From LW23 sp041287705 (GTDB taxonomy: Bacteria > Verrucomicrobiota > Verrucomicrobiia > Methylacidiphilales > UBA1321), in the NCBI GenBank assembly GCA_041287705.1, contig JBGGNE010000034.1:1-16681 (forward strand): a stretch of DNA of 16,681 nucleotides, given 5' to 3'. Of the stretch, positions 5,887 through 14,238 are shown one piece after another; the stretch's first letter is position 1; every line of letters begins with the position of its first letter. The notes below the pieces were generated by a model that saw only the letters and a list, made by a program, of their open reading frames with translations, was not told the DNA's origin and did no database searches. A program made the position numbers and the translations under genes.

Positions 5887-7317
5887 ATGAGCAACGCCAC
5901 CCCTCTCATCCACGACAACTTTCTGCTCGGCACCGACGCCGCGCGCGAGCTCTACCATCGCTACGCCGCCGACCTGCCCATTATCGATTACCACTGCCAC
6001 CTCAGCCCGTCCGAGATCGCCCAGAACAAGCGCTGGGACAACATCACCCAGATCTGGCTCTACGGTGACCACTACAAATGGCGCGCCATGCGCACCGCCG
6101 GCATTGGCGAGAAATTCTGTACCGGCGACGCGACCGACTGGGAGAAGTTTGAGAAATACGCCGAACTCATGCCCAAGGCCCTGCGCAACCCCCTCTATCA
6201 CTGGACCCACCTGGAGCTGGCCCGCTACTTCGGCATCAGCGACACCCTGCTGAAACCCGCCACTGCGCGCGATATCTACGACCGCAGCAACGCCGTCATT
6301 ACCCAGCCCGGGTTCTCCTGCCGCAGCCTCATGCTGCAGAGCAAAGTCGAAGTGGTCTGCACCACGGATGATCCCGCCGACACGCTGGAGCACCACATCG
6401 CTATAGCTAAAGACAGCAGCTTCCCCGTACAGGTACGCCCGACGTGGCGCCCCGATAAAGCCCTCGCCGTAGACAAGCCGCCGGTGCTGCGCGCATGGCT
6501 GGAACAGCTCGCAAAAGTCTCCGGCAAGACTGAGATCAGCCGCCTCGGCGATCTGCTGGAAGCACTGCACGCCCGTCATGACTTCTTCGAAGCCAACGGC
6601 TGCCGCCTCTCCGATCGCGGCCTGGAAACCATCTACTCCGATCCCGCCGCCACCGAAGAAGACGCGGCCAAGGTCTTCGTCAAAGCCCTGGAAGGTCAAC
6701 GCCTTTCTCAGGAAGAAATCGTGGCGTACAAGAGCTTCATGCTGCACGAGCTGGCCGTTATGGACGCCAAGAAGGGCTGGACCCAGCAGCTTCACTACGG
6801 AGCCCTGCGCAGCAACAATACCGCTATGCTGGAGAAAATCGGCCCGGATACCGGCTTCGATTCCATCGGTGACTGGCCCGTGGCCGAAGCCATGTCGCGC
6901 TACTTCGATCGCCTGGAACAAACCGGCCGCCTGCCCAAGACGATCATCTACAATCTTAACCCGCGAGACAACGAGCTGATCGCCACCATGATCGGCAACT
7001 TCCAGGATGGCATCACGGCCGGCAAGATGCAGTTCGGCAGCGGCTGGTGGTTCCTGGATCAGCTTGACGGCATGACACGCCAGATCGAAGCGCTGTCACA
7101 GCTCGGCCTGCTGAGCCAGTTCGTCGGCATGCTCACCGACAGCCGCTCCTTCCTCTCCTACACGCGCCACGAGTACTTCCGCCGTCTCCTCTGCGATATC
7201 CTCGGCAACGACATCGAACGCGGCTACATCCCCCGCGACTTCGATCTCGTCGGCGGCATGGTGCAGGATATCTCCTACTACAACGCCCGCCGCTACTTCG
7301 GATTCTATAATCTGTAA
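5887..7317 (+). CDS. uxaC: Uronate (glucuronate) isomerase
   Basis: A 476-aa cytoplasmic isomerase converting D-glucuronate to D-fructuronate and D-galacturonate to D-tagaturonate, the first step of hexuronate breakdown. The length is close to the E. coli enzyme (about 470 aa). Family marks include the N-terminal metal-binding HxH (His36, His38, in IIDYHCHLS), the GDHYKWRAMR segment (about 59-68), the NPLYHWTHLELARYFG segment (about 101-116), CTTDDPADTLEHH, the GWWFLDQLDGM stretch, and the C-terminal LTDSRSFLSYTRHEYFRR segment typical of UxaC. It begins at ATG 5887 without a Shine-Dalgarno sequence. It stands alone: no other uronate genes (uxuA, kdgK, transporters) are adjacent. The IclR gene about 1.4 kb upstream could regulate it. 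A hairpin follows the stop codon immediately. Confidence 0.97.
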   Translation: MSNATPLIHDNFLLGTDAARELYHRYAADLPIIDYHCHLSPSEIAQNKRWDNITQIWLYGDHYKWRAMRTAGIGEKFCTGDATDWEKFEKYAELMPKALRNPLYHWTHLELARYFGISDTLLKPATARDIYDRSNAVITQPGFSCRSLMLQSKVEVVCTTDDPADTLEHHIAIAKDSSFPVQVRPTWRPDKALAVDKPPVLRAWLEQLAKVSGKTEISRLGDLLEALHARHDFFEANGCRLSDRGLETIYSDPAATEEDAAKVFVKALEGQRLSQEEIVAYKSFMLHELAVMDAKKGWTQQLHYGALRSNNTAMLEKIGPDTGFDSIGDWPVAEAMSRYFDRLEQTGRLPKTIIYNLNPRDNELIATMIGNFQDGITAGKMQFGSGWWFLDQLDGMTRQIEALSQLGLLSQFVGMLTDSRSFLSYTRHEYFRRLLCDILGNDIERGYIPRDFDLVGGMVQDISYYNARRYFGFYNL

Positions 7318-7343
7318 CCAGCGTGACGCTGGACCCTGTTTTT
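7318..7343 (+). terminator. Hairpin terminator after uxaC
   Basis: Directly after the TAA, CCAGCG-TGA-CGCTGG forms a perfect 6-bp stem (7318-7332), followed by ACCCTG and a run of five T. An overlapping larger pairing, GGACCC with GGGTCC (7331-7336 with 7352-7357), may act for the convergent gene. The first 19 bases recur after the thioredoxin gene. Confidence 0.6.
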
Positions 7344-7403
7344 ATGGAATGGGGTCCGGCGTTCACAACAGCGAAGGATCGGAATTAGCGCTGGGAAATG
7401 GTC

Positions 7404-9377
7404 TTACTCTGCCCTGGACATCCGCGTCACCCGCTGCTTTTGCGTTTCGGACATGGAGTCACGCCAGCGGTTGCTCTTTAGCATATCGCTGGCAACATTA
7501 ATGACACTGGTGAGATCGGAGTAGCCTTGGTTCTGCTGTTCATCCCGGGAGTTTCTGCCGGTCTTGAACTGCGGATGATAGACGCGCTCCAACGCGGCGA
7601 TGCATGGTTCCGCCAGAGTGGCAACCGTAGCTGTCTCGGTAACGTGCTTACAAAGCAGCTCCACCGCGCTTATCACCACAAGGGGGTCCTTATTCGCCAG
7701 GGCTTTGGTGAGAAGTGGGATGGCACCGTCGTTCCAGGCTACATCCAGCACATCGTGCAGCGATGCCTGATGGTAGCTGTTCTCCGGGGTTCGGATCTGC
7801 AACGCGGCATCCATTTCCTTCAACGCACCCTGGAGATCGTACCGCATCCAGAAGCGCATGAACTCCGGGACAGCGCGGGAGGTCTCGGACGTCGTGCTGG
7901 CGCGATAACGCTCAATAACCTCGGGCAGCAGCTTATCGGAGCCAAAGCACTCCAGATAGAAGAACGTGCCCGCAGGGTATGAGCCGGTTGAACTCGCCCC
8001 GCCGCTGACGAGCTTTTGATGCAAGGCTTTGTCCAGTTCGGGCGCGGAGGTGCGGCCTGTGTGCGTCTTCAGGCGCCCCATTTCAGACTCGCCGAGCGGC
8101 GCGGCGAAGAAACGGGACTTCTCCAGCTTCGCGTCCTCCAGCAGCAGGGCACGCACCTCCGCCGGCTGGGAGCGCATTAGCGCGTGCAGGGCCAGTGGGT
8201 TGGCCGCCGCCGCTTCACGCCGCATTAACGGAAGGAAATCGTCACTCAGGTTCGAACTGCGCAGCAGACGCTCGACCTGCGTTTTGTTCAGCTTCAACTG
8301 AAACCGGCCAAGCTCCCGCCGCGCGGCCGGATCCTCACGGTTGCGCTCATAGTCGGAGATAAGGATCTCGATAAACGCGGCACCTTCACCGCCGCTGGCC
8401 TTGAGCGCGATTTCGTTCAACTCTTTGCTGGCTTTGGCCGCCGCTGCTGCGTAGGTCTTCTGCCATTTCACCCGCTCCTCCAGCGGTGCCGTATAGGAGG
8501 GACGAGGCGGAAGTTCCGAAGCCGATATGGAAAGCAAAACATAAACGTGCTCTACATTCGCCATAGTGAGCCGTTTATCTGCCACAGCCGCAAGCAACTC
8601 CGCTGCAGCCGCCTTCGGATCCGCCGTGCCCCGCAGGCCCAGCCCGGCTTCGTACGATCCCCGGGGGATTGTTGCATCGTCCGACTTCAACAAATCAATC
8701 AACACCTGACGAGAGGCGGGAGTATCGAGAAAACGCAGATCATCCAGTGCTGCGCCTGTATCCGTCTTCACCGGAGCTGCAATGACGGCTTTAGCCGCGT
8801 CCAGAATCTTCGTTTCCTCTTCCTTCGGCAATGGATCGATGGTGATCTGCACTTTGTCGGAAACCAGCGCAATCTGCTTGCGGCCCGAATTTCCAGGCTC
8901 ATTCTTGCCCGTGGTGACACGCGAGGAGGTAGCGTAGATCGTGTACACTCCCGGTTGGTCAAAACGCCTCCACTCATTAACGGGAAGTTCGATGCTCCAT
9001 TCTCCCAGATCCGTGAAGTTTCCCATGCCGCCGTGATCCGTCATTTGCCCTTCCAGCGGATCCACCACTTCTTTGCCTGTGGAATCCTGGGCGCGGTAGA
9101 TGATATCGCAGATGCGGCCGCCCCGGTTGTAGGTGCCTGTCCACATGTGGTAGGGGATTTTGTCGGACGTATTAATGAAGGTGAGCTTGCCACGAATCAC
9201 TTCGCCCCGATAGAAGCGTGTTTTGGGCAGCGTCAGTTTCAGTTGCAGCTCCGGCGGCTGCTGTTTTCGCACGTCGTCCCAGCCAGCACTTAACTGCTGC
9301 TCGGTAATAAACTGGGCGCGGGCCTCGGCGGATCCCATCACCACGACTGCCGTCGCGATGATAACCGCCACTCCCAT
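7404..9377 (-). CDS. Secreted protein with N-terminal beta-sandwich and HEAT-like repeats
   Basis: An exported protein of 657 aa from ATG 9377. The N terminus is a signal peptide: hydrophobic VAVIIATAVVVMG, then a likely cut after ALA-type residues (AEARA before Gln22). The start is uncertain: a TTG at 9392 adds a Lys/Arg-containing n-region that suits a signal peptide better, and the frame is open to ATG 9479. Roughly residues 45-190 look like a beta-sandwich (FYRGEVIRGKLTFINTSDK, then GVYTIYA). The remainder is alpha-helical with repeated pairs resembling HEAT/Armadillo units, for example ASRQVLIDLLKS and DPLVVISAVELLCKHV. That architecture suggests a periplasmic or surface scaffold that binds other proteins; no catalytic motif is seen. 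It converges with uxaC. The specific family is not recognised. Confidence 0.75.
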   Translation of the reverse strand: MGVAVIIATAVVVMGSAEARAQFITEQQLSAGWDDVRKQQPPELQLKLTLPKTRFYRGEVIRGKLTFINTSDKIPYHMWTGTYNRGGRICDIIYRAQDSTGKEVVDPLEGQMTDHGGMGNFTDLGEWSIELPVNEWRRFDQPGVYTIYATSSRVTTGKNEPGNSGRKQIALVSDKVQITIDPLPKEEETKILDAAKAVIAAPVKTDTGAALDDLRFLDTPASRQVLIDLLKSDDATIPRGSYEAGLGLRGTADPKAAAAELLAAVADKRLTMANVEHVYVLLSISASELPPRPSYTAPLEERVKWQKTYAAAAAKASKELNEIALKASGGEGAAFIEILISDYERNREDPAARRELGRFQLKLNKTQVERLLRSSNLSDDFLPLMRREAAAANPLALHALMRSQPAEVRALLLEDAKLEKSRFFAAPLGESEMGRLKTHTGRTSAPELDKALHQKLVSGGASSTGSYPAGTFFYLECFGSDKLLPEVIERYRASTTSETSRAVPEFMRFWMRYDLQGALKEMDAALQIRTPENSYHQASLHDVLDVAWNDGAIPLLTKALANKDPLVVISAVELLCKHVTETATVATLAEPCIAALERVYHPQFKTGRNSRDEQQNQGYSDLTSVINVASDMLKSNRWRDSMSETQKQRVTRMSRAE

Positions 9378-9511
9378 TCGAAGCGACTTCAAAAAAATCT
9401 GTGCGACACTAACCCACGCCCAGACAGAGACGTGCTTGTCAACATGATCGAACAGATACGAACTCGTAGCCATCCGCATTCCATACCGCAGATCTGGATC
9501 GTGGGCGATTC

Positions 9512-9535
9512 CTTAATTTATTATTTTGTATTAAG
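9512..9535 (-). promoter_or_regulatory. AT-rich inverted repeat upstream of the HEAT-like gene
   Basis: CTTAAT and ATTAAG form a perfect 6-bp inverted repeat around a 12-bp AT-only core except one G. A TTGATC on the minus strand (9540-9535) adjoins it. It is the most promoter-like stretch before the gene, but the -10 element is poorly defined. Confidence 0.3.
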
Positions 9536-9594
9536 ATCAAATCAGCAGACCTTTAGAAAGGCCACCGCCGCCCCATTCCCCGCGACGCGCCCGG

Positions 9595-9613
9595 AGGGTC
9601 CAGCGCCACGCTG
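9595..9613 (-). repeat. Second copy of the uxaC terminator-stem sequence
   Basis: Read on the minus strand after the thioredoxin stop, CCAGCG-TGG-CGCTGG-ACCC matches 18 of 19 bases of 7318-7336 and lies in the same orientation relative to its gene. It can form the same 6-bp hairpin but lacks the T-run. It may be a terminator or a dispersed intergenic repeat. Confidence 0.5.
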
Positions 9614-9626
9614 GCACGCTGGCTGG

Positions 9627-10316
9627 TTAGTTGATCAGGCGCTCCATCTGCTGCATTACCGCTGCAGGGCGGATTCCATTTGCGTAGCTGCTGGAAACCA
9701 CCTCACCCGCAGGGCCGAGCAGCACCAGGCACGGAATCCCCGGACCACACAGGCTGGCCAGTGATGATGACCTCCCTTCGCCCGGCTTCATCGCCAGCCA
9801 CTTCATCCCCGTTTCTGAGGAGTAAGTCATCATGCCGGATTCATCCTGATCGTTGGACACAAACACCACCTCGAAGCTCTTGTTCTTTTCTCGCGCCTTG
9901 CGCTTGTAAGCATTGTAAAAACTGACCAGTTGCGGCGTAAACGCCCGGCAAGGCGGGCACCAGTGCGCCGAAAAATAGACCAGCACATAGCGTACGCGCG
10001 TCTCATCCTTCCTGATCGACGCAATGTCGTTGCCGTTCAGTCGATACAGATAGCTCTCCAGCCCCTTCAGGCTGGGGTGCCGCGGCTCACTGTTTGCCGT
10101 AGTGGAGGTGGAGGATGAGGAACCGGAGGATGACTTATCCGCAGTAGCCGGCGTTGAGCCGGAGCCGCCATTGCCATCCGCGGTTTCCGTTATCACCGGC
10201 TTCTTCCTGGCCAGCGGATCAAAGTTCAGCTTTACCGGCCCCTGCGAGTAAATAACCAGAGCAGCGCCGCTCACCAGCAGCAGGAGAAATGTGCCAAGCA
10301 ATGCTATCGAGCGCAT
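9627..10316 (-). CDS. Membrane-anchored thioredoxin-like (nucleoredoxin/tryparedoxin type) protein
   Basis: A 229-aa thiol-disulfide oxidoreductase anchored in the cytoplasmic membrane and facing the periplasm. One transmembrane segment (about 4-23, IALLGTFLLLLVSGAALVIY) is followed by a Ser/Gly/Thr-rich linker (about 45-78). The thioredoxin fold follows, with the active site Trp119-Cys120-Pro-Pro-Cys123-Arg. The segment VVFVSNDQDE and the cis-proline in GIPCLVLL (Pro195) match the nucleoredoxin/tryparedoxin-like branch rather than TlpA/ResA. Two further cysteines (190 and 196) flank the cis-Pro loop. I chose ATG 10316 over the upstream TTG 10349 because the membrane segment then begins properly with Met-Arg. 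No Shine-Dalgarno sequence. It may keep cysteines of exported neighbours reduced; no partner is identified. Confidence 0.88.
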   Translation of the reverse strand: MRSIALLGTFLLLLVSGAALVIYSQGPVKLNFDPLARKKPVITETADGNGGSGSTPATADKSSSGSSSSTSTTANSEPRHPSLKGLESYLYRLNGNDIASIRKDETRVRYVLVYFSAHWCPPCRAFTPQLVSFYNAYKRKAREKNKSFEVVFVSNDQDESGMMTYSSETGMKWLAMKPGEGRSSSLASLCGPGIPCLVLLGPAGEVVSSSYANGIRPAAVMQQMERLIN

Positions 10317-10512
10317 AAGTGTAAGCGTGAAATGAAAAACGGCAGACAAGGTGAAACTGCACCCGCCATCGCCACGCTAGCGTATCACCTCAGACCACGC
10401 AAGTCCGGCTGTATCCGACCACAAGGCGCTAATCCAGCAAGCCCGCCGAAAGTCCGTTGCGTGACGGCAACAGCTGAGTCCAATCCTCCATAAGATCAGT
10501 TTGCAGGCTCAC

Positions 10513-12312
10513 TTACCGCGGTGCTGTCTTAAACGAGGCGCGGAAGGTGACTTCCTCCAGCAGTGTGCGGCGGCTGCGGACTTCTGCCAGGGGCTGGTGG
10601 GCAATGAGGGCTTTGGTCAGGTCGATCAGTTCGCTGGTTTCCCAGAGCTCGCGCGGCGGCCTGGCCATCCATACTACGCAATCTTCCGGAGTCGGCGTAA
10701 AAGTAGTGGGCAAATAGACGCAGGTACCGAGCAGGAAGTAGAGCAGGCGCGCTTTGCGGGCGTCCTCGGGAGCGATAGTGGCGGAGGGGCCGCGCTTGAG
10801 GATACGCTCCAGGTCGGAGAAATAATTCTGCGGGGTGGTAGCGGCTTCCGTAAAGCCCAGGCCGCTGTAAAAACATTTGATGCCCAGCAATACCGGCTTA
10901 CCCATGATGCCCGCCTCCACGCCAATGCGGGATACGCACGGCAGGACGACCGATGTGCGCTCCACAAGTGCGTAGGTGTTGATCATCTCATCCGCGGCCA
11001 CGAAGCGCGCGACGTTGCCACTGGGGTCCGCGTCTTCGATAAGGGCGGCGTAATCATCGGTGCCCAGGTACTCGGGAAGGCGCTCGCAGGGGTGCTGGCG
11101 AACAATGACACGGCGCCTGGTCGATTTGGCCCAGGCAATAACCGCGCGTATCCACGCTTCCACGCTGGCGAAGGCGGACTGGCGCAGTACCAGCGCAGTG
11201 TCCGGGCGATAGCTCAGGCACAGCAGCACGTCGCTCTCCAGTTCCTCATCCAGGCTGGCGCCTTCGGGGCTGGAGCGCTGGAGCGCCTCAACATCGTGGC
11301 CGTCGCGGCCGTGGCGCGCGTTGTCCAGTTCCTCGTCGGTGCAACGCTGAATGGTGGCCCAGTCTTCGGTGGTCAGGCGGGGTTCGGCATCGCGCAGTAC
11401 GCTGGGCAGGTCATCAAAGAAATTGGCCACACCGTCCATGCACACAGCCAGCTCGCCCATGCCGTAGTCGCTGGTAACGAAGCGCAGGCCCAGTTCGCGC
11501 AGTACGCGAATGTAGATGCCGGTCAGTCCCAGCGCGCCTTCGGGCAGGAAGACCCAGTGGAACTGATCCTCGGTAGCAGAGCCCCCGGCGATACCAGGCG
11601 CCGTATCAGCCTCCATAGGCGGCTGCGACACAGGGGTGGGCGTAAAGACGGAACGGACAAGGCGGGAATGATTCTTCCACTCCTGCATCAGCCCGGCATG
11701 CTTGGCCATGTAGTTGCGCCCCGCCTGCTCTCCGCGCAGGGTCAGCACCGCGTTTTCAAACAGTAGCCGGCTCCAGAATGTGTCGTCGCCCACGGCGGCG
11801 GGAGTCTGCGGGGTGACAGGAATCGCGTCGACCCGGATGACGGGAAAATGTGCGGAAAATGAACCGATTAGGTGCTCCAGCAGGGCGCATTCATCGCCAA
11901 AACCGGAGTAGCGGTTGAAGGTAAGGTCGGCCGCATCCAGCAGCAGGGTAACGTGGCAGCCGAGATGCCGCAGACGCAACGCCACCTCCAGGCTGAGAAA
12001 AGGCACGCCGGTCTGAAGCCAGGGCGCCACCAGCACGGCAACGCGCGGAGGTACGCCGCCGGGGAACTCGAACGCGGGGCACGCGGACTGTGATGAGGAC
12101 GACGAGGCAGCCGGGGCCATACTTTTGGGCGCCGGGGACTCTGCCAGATCAATAGACGGCGGGCACGTGGAGCACGGTGCCTTGCCTGCATCTGTCTGGG
12201 CCTGAAGTGTGGTTTCAGCTTCACGCTGCCACGCGTCCCATGCCGCCAGGCGTGCTTCCATTGCGGAGCATGCGGCTTCGAAGTTAAAGGGGCTTGGCGG
12301 GGCGGAGGCCAT
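10513..12312 (-). CDS. Capsule-polysaccharide-type glycosyltransferase-like protein
   Basis: A 599-aa protein resembling the GT-B-fold capsule synthesis family (KpsS/KpsC-like, Capsule_synth type). Residues about 1-85 are a poorly conserved Ala/Ser/Pro-rich head. From about 88 a Rossmann-like start is seen (RVAVLVAPWLQTG, then LRLRHLGCHVTLLLD). The C-terminal half carries the family-like nucleotide-sugar side: RRRVIVRQHPCERLP, then INTYALVERTSVVLPCVSRIGVEAGIMGKPVLL, then FYSGLGFTEAATTPQNYF. This order (R-x-H-P, an N-T-Y helix, then S-x-x-G-x-E-A-x-x-x-G-K-P and the f-Y...G-F-T loop) is characteristic of surface-carbohydrate synthesis proteins. It probably makes or modifies an exported polysaccharide at the inner face of the membrane. 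It stands apart from other capsule genes. No Shine-Dalgarno sequence; ATG 12312 lies 27 nt from a predicted -10 box. Confidence 0.7.
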   Translation of the reverse strand: MASAPPSPFNFEAACSAMEARLAAWDAWQREAETTLQAQTDAGKAPCSTCPPSIDLAESPAPKSMAPAASSSSSQSACPAFEFPGGVPPRVAVLVAPWLQTGVPFLSLEVALRLRHLGCHVTLLLDAADLTFNRYSGFGDECALLEHLIGSFSAHFPVIRVDAIPVTPQTPAAVGDDTFWSRLLFENAVLTLRGEQAGRNYMAKHAGLMQEWKNHSRLVRSVFTPTPVSQPPMEADTAPGIAGGSATEDQFHWVFLPEGALGLTGIYIRVLRELGLRFVTSDYGMGELAVCMDGVANFFDDLPSVLRDAEPRLTTEDWATIQRCTDEELDNARHGRDGHDVEALQRSSPEGASLDEELESDVLLCLSYRPDTALVLRQSAFASVEAWIRAVIAWAKSTRRRVIVRQHPCERLPEYLGTDDYAALIEDADPSGNVARFVAADEMINTYALVERTSVVLPCVSRIGVEAGIMGKPVLLGIKCFYSGLGFTEAATTPQNYFSDLERILKRGPSATIAPEDARKARLLYFLLGTCVYLPTTFTPTPEDCVVWMARPPRELWETSELIDLTKALIAHQPLAEVRSRRTLLEEVTFRASFKTAPR

Positions 12313-12339
12313 AAAGCGCTGAGGCTAGCCGCAGGTTGG

Positions 12340-12368
12340 ACGTTACGACAAGCACTTCTTTGTATCAA
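12340..12368 (-). promoter_or_regulatory. Predicted promoter of the glycosyltransferase-like gene
   Basis: On the minus strand: TTGATA (12368-12363), a 17-bp spacer, and TAACGT (12345-12340). The -35 matches the sigma-70 consensus in five of six positions and the -10 in three of six. The predicted leader is about 20 nt. Confidence 0.35.
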
Positions 12369-12372
12369 AGAA
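12356..12372. promoter_or_regulatory. 17-bp perfect palindrome over a predicted -35 box
   Basis: TTCTTTG-TAT-CAAAGAA is a perfect 7-3-7 inverted repeat that covers the predicted -35 element of the glycosyltransferase-like gene. Its size, symmetry and position are those of a repressor operator. Confidence 0.4.
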
Positions 12373-12532
12373 TGGGTTTAACATAAACTTGCTTCGAATA
12401 CATAAGAATAACAGGAGCGCAGTGGATTTTCTGTAGAAGAATACTTCTCATCGCAAGGATTTTATAACCATATCCACGCCTGTTTTTCCGTGGAGAATCA
12501 CCTTTTTCATGATGTTTTATCGTATTGACCAA

Positions 12533-12567
12533 CGCTATCTACATAGCGATGAATTCGTCACCGCTAT
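12533..12567. promoter_or_regulatory. CGCTAT half-site cluster
   Basis: CGCTAT-CTAC-ATAGCG (12533-12548) is a perfect 6-4-6 inverted repeat, followed 13 bp later by a third CGCTAT (12562-12567). A TTGACC precedes it at 12525-12530. This may be a regulator binding site in the divergent region. Confidence 0.3.
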
Positions 12568-12900
12568 ATTAATGGAGTAGTAAAACCTTTCGAAAATGAG
12601 AGCCTTAACTTCGTTGTAAGCGCAACTGTGTTCACTAATAGAACCAGGCATCACATGAGCCAGAGTACCGCATCTCTGGGGAAAAATCTGGGTTTGCCCT
12701 TACACCGCTTATCCATTAAGTTGCACCCCAGCCTTTGCCTTACCCCTCTGAATTTCACCCTGCTCTTATACAGCCGCCCCAAATTCCACTCGACTTTTTA
12801 TCCGTAAAGCGTGAATAGTACACCCATGCTGCTCCAGCTGTCCTCATTTGCAACACTTTCCCGCACGCGCTGTGCTGGGGCGGCGGCTGACGCGACGTTA

Positions 12901-14145
12901 ATGTGGCGGCGCATACTTACCCTGGCACTGGTGACGGCTGCCGCCGCGGTGGCAACTTCCACGGGCATGGGGCCGGGCACCGCGCGCGCCGGGGTATTCG
13001 AGCAGATCGGCAAAGAGGTCAACGAGATCTTTGAGCGCGCCAGCCCGTCCATCATCAAGGTGCGCAGCGAAGGCGCGCTGACACTGGCCGGCAGCGGCTT
13101 TTTTATCGACGATAAAGGCACCATTCTGACTGCGGACGCCATACTGGGCGCCAACAGCATCGTCACGGTGGATTACAAGGGCGCGCGCATGCGGGCCGAA
13201 GTGCTGGGGCGCGATCGCCGCAGCGGCATGGCCATGCTGCGTATTGAAGCCGCAGGTACGCCGGCACTCAGCTTTGCCAAATCGCCCAATATAGGGCCGG
13301 GAATCGCGGTCGTTATCATCGGTTATCCGCTGAATATGTCAGTCGCACCGTGCTTCGGCTTTATGTCGGGCGCGGATTATCAGTATATGGGTCGCACGTT
13401 CGCCACGTCGCATCTGCGTGCGGCGGTGCCCATTCTTCCGGGTCAGGTTGGCGGGCCGATGCTGGATACGCACGGCGAAGTCATCGGCATGGTGATCACC
13501 GCCATTGGCGATGGCAAGGGCGTGTATGTGCTGCCCAGCGCTGCAATGACGAAGATCGTCAGCGATTTTCAACACTTTAAGGAAGCGCGCCATGCCTGGG
13601 TAGGCGTCGGCGTTATGGAGAAGAAAGGCGGAGACGGCCGTCCGCGCATCGCCATCTCCCACCTGTACGATAACACGCCGGCACTGACCAGCGGTCTGAA
13701 GCCTGGCGATGAAGTCTTGCGGATCAACGCCCGCACCATCTTGTCTGCGGGCGACGTGCTGGACGCCTCATTTTACTGCCAGGTAGGACAACCCATTACA
13801 GTAACTGTGCTCCGCGAAGGCAAGGAAATCACCGTGGAATTTACCGCCGAGGCCCGTCCCACCAGCATGCCCGCCGTTGCCCTGGGGATAGCCCCGCAGC
13901 CGCAATCCGCTCCCCTGCCGCCCGGTCCTGCGTCCACCAATGGCGCTGCGGGTATCGAGACGACGCCCGAGGGAACGACATTGCCGGCGCCGGGTACTTC
14001 CCCCGGAGCAAGCCCGGGTGCGAGCTCCGCTACGGTGCCTCCTGGTACACCCGGCGCCGGCAGTGCGCCCATCCCACAGGCCACCCTTGGCGAAGGCGGC
14101 ACAATTCCCATTTCCTCCACAACTAATGCGGCGGAAACGAAGTAG
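12901..14145 (+). CDS. Exported HtrA-like pseudoprotease with PDZ domain
   Basis: A 414-aa protein with a clear signal peptide (MWRRILTLALVTAAAAVA, likely cut after ARA near residue 30). A trypsin-like HtrA/DegP fold (about 45-225) and one PDZ domain (about 231-316) follow, then a long Pro/Gly/Ala/Ser-rich tail (about 320-414). The fold is recognisable from SGFFIDDKGTILTA, GRDRRSGMAMLRI, VVIIGYPLNMSVAP, PGQVGGPMLDTHGEVIGMV and GLKPGDEVLRIN. All three catalytic positions are changed: the His of TNAHVV reads Ala80 (TADAIL), the Asp of TDLAVL reads Gly109 (SGMAML), and the Ser of GNSGGP reads Val183 (GQVGGP). It should therefore bind but not cut proteins, acting as a periplasmic chaperone, adaptor or sensor. 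The start at 12901 is chosen for the signal peptide; the frame is open back to GTG 12811. Family assignment is firm; the role is inferred. Confidence 0.85.
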   Translation: MWRRILTLALVTAAAAVATSTGMGPGTARAGVFEQIGKEVNEIFERASPSIIKVRSEGALTLAGSGFFIDDKGTILTADAILGANSIVTVDYKGARMRAEVLGRDRRSGMAMLRIEAAGTPALSFAKSPNIGPGIAVVIIGYPLNMSVAPCFGFMSGADYQYMGRTFATSHLRAAVPILPGQVGGPMLDTHGEVIGMVITAIGDGKGVYVLPSAAMTKIVSDFQHFKEARHAWVGVGVMEKKGGDGRPRIAISHLYDNTPALTSGLKPGDEVLRINARTILSAGDVLDASFYCQVGQPITVTVLREGKEITVEFTAEARPTSMPAVALGIAPQPQSAPLPPGPASTNGAAGIETTPEGTTLPAPGTSPGASPGASSATVPPGTPGAGSAPIPQATLGEGGTIPISSTTNAAETK

Positions 14146-14238
14146 GCGCGCCTCGGCCCCGGGTTCCTGGCTGCCGGCGATTTTTCCTTCCGTTTGACAG
14201 TTTCGTAACATGAATCCGCAGCCAGACAATATCCCCAT

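Larger units (their letters stand above)
12313..12900. other. Long AT-rich divergent intergenic region
   Basis: A region of almost 590 bp, low in GC, between the glycosyltransferase-like gene (minus) and the HtrA-like gene (plus). It holds the promoter and palindrome at 12340-12372, the CGCTAT repeats at 12533-12567, and an open frame from GTG 12811 into the HtrA-like gene that I do not count as coding. I saw no other gene-like frame. Confidence 0.5.

Noticed and set aside
5764..6921. 385-codon open frame on the minus strand
   Set aside because: Antisense shadow of uxaC; the plus-strand gene matches a known enzyme over its full length.
10501..11766. 421-codon open frame on the plus strand
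   Set aside because: Antisense shadow of the glycosyltransferase-like gene, rich in residues typical of reverse-frame GC-rich translation.
12811..12900. N-terminal extension of the HtrA-like protein from GTG 12811
   Set aside because: The signal peptide begins properly at ATG 12901; the extension would bury it 30 residues inside the protein.
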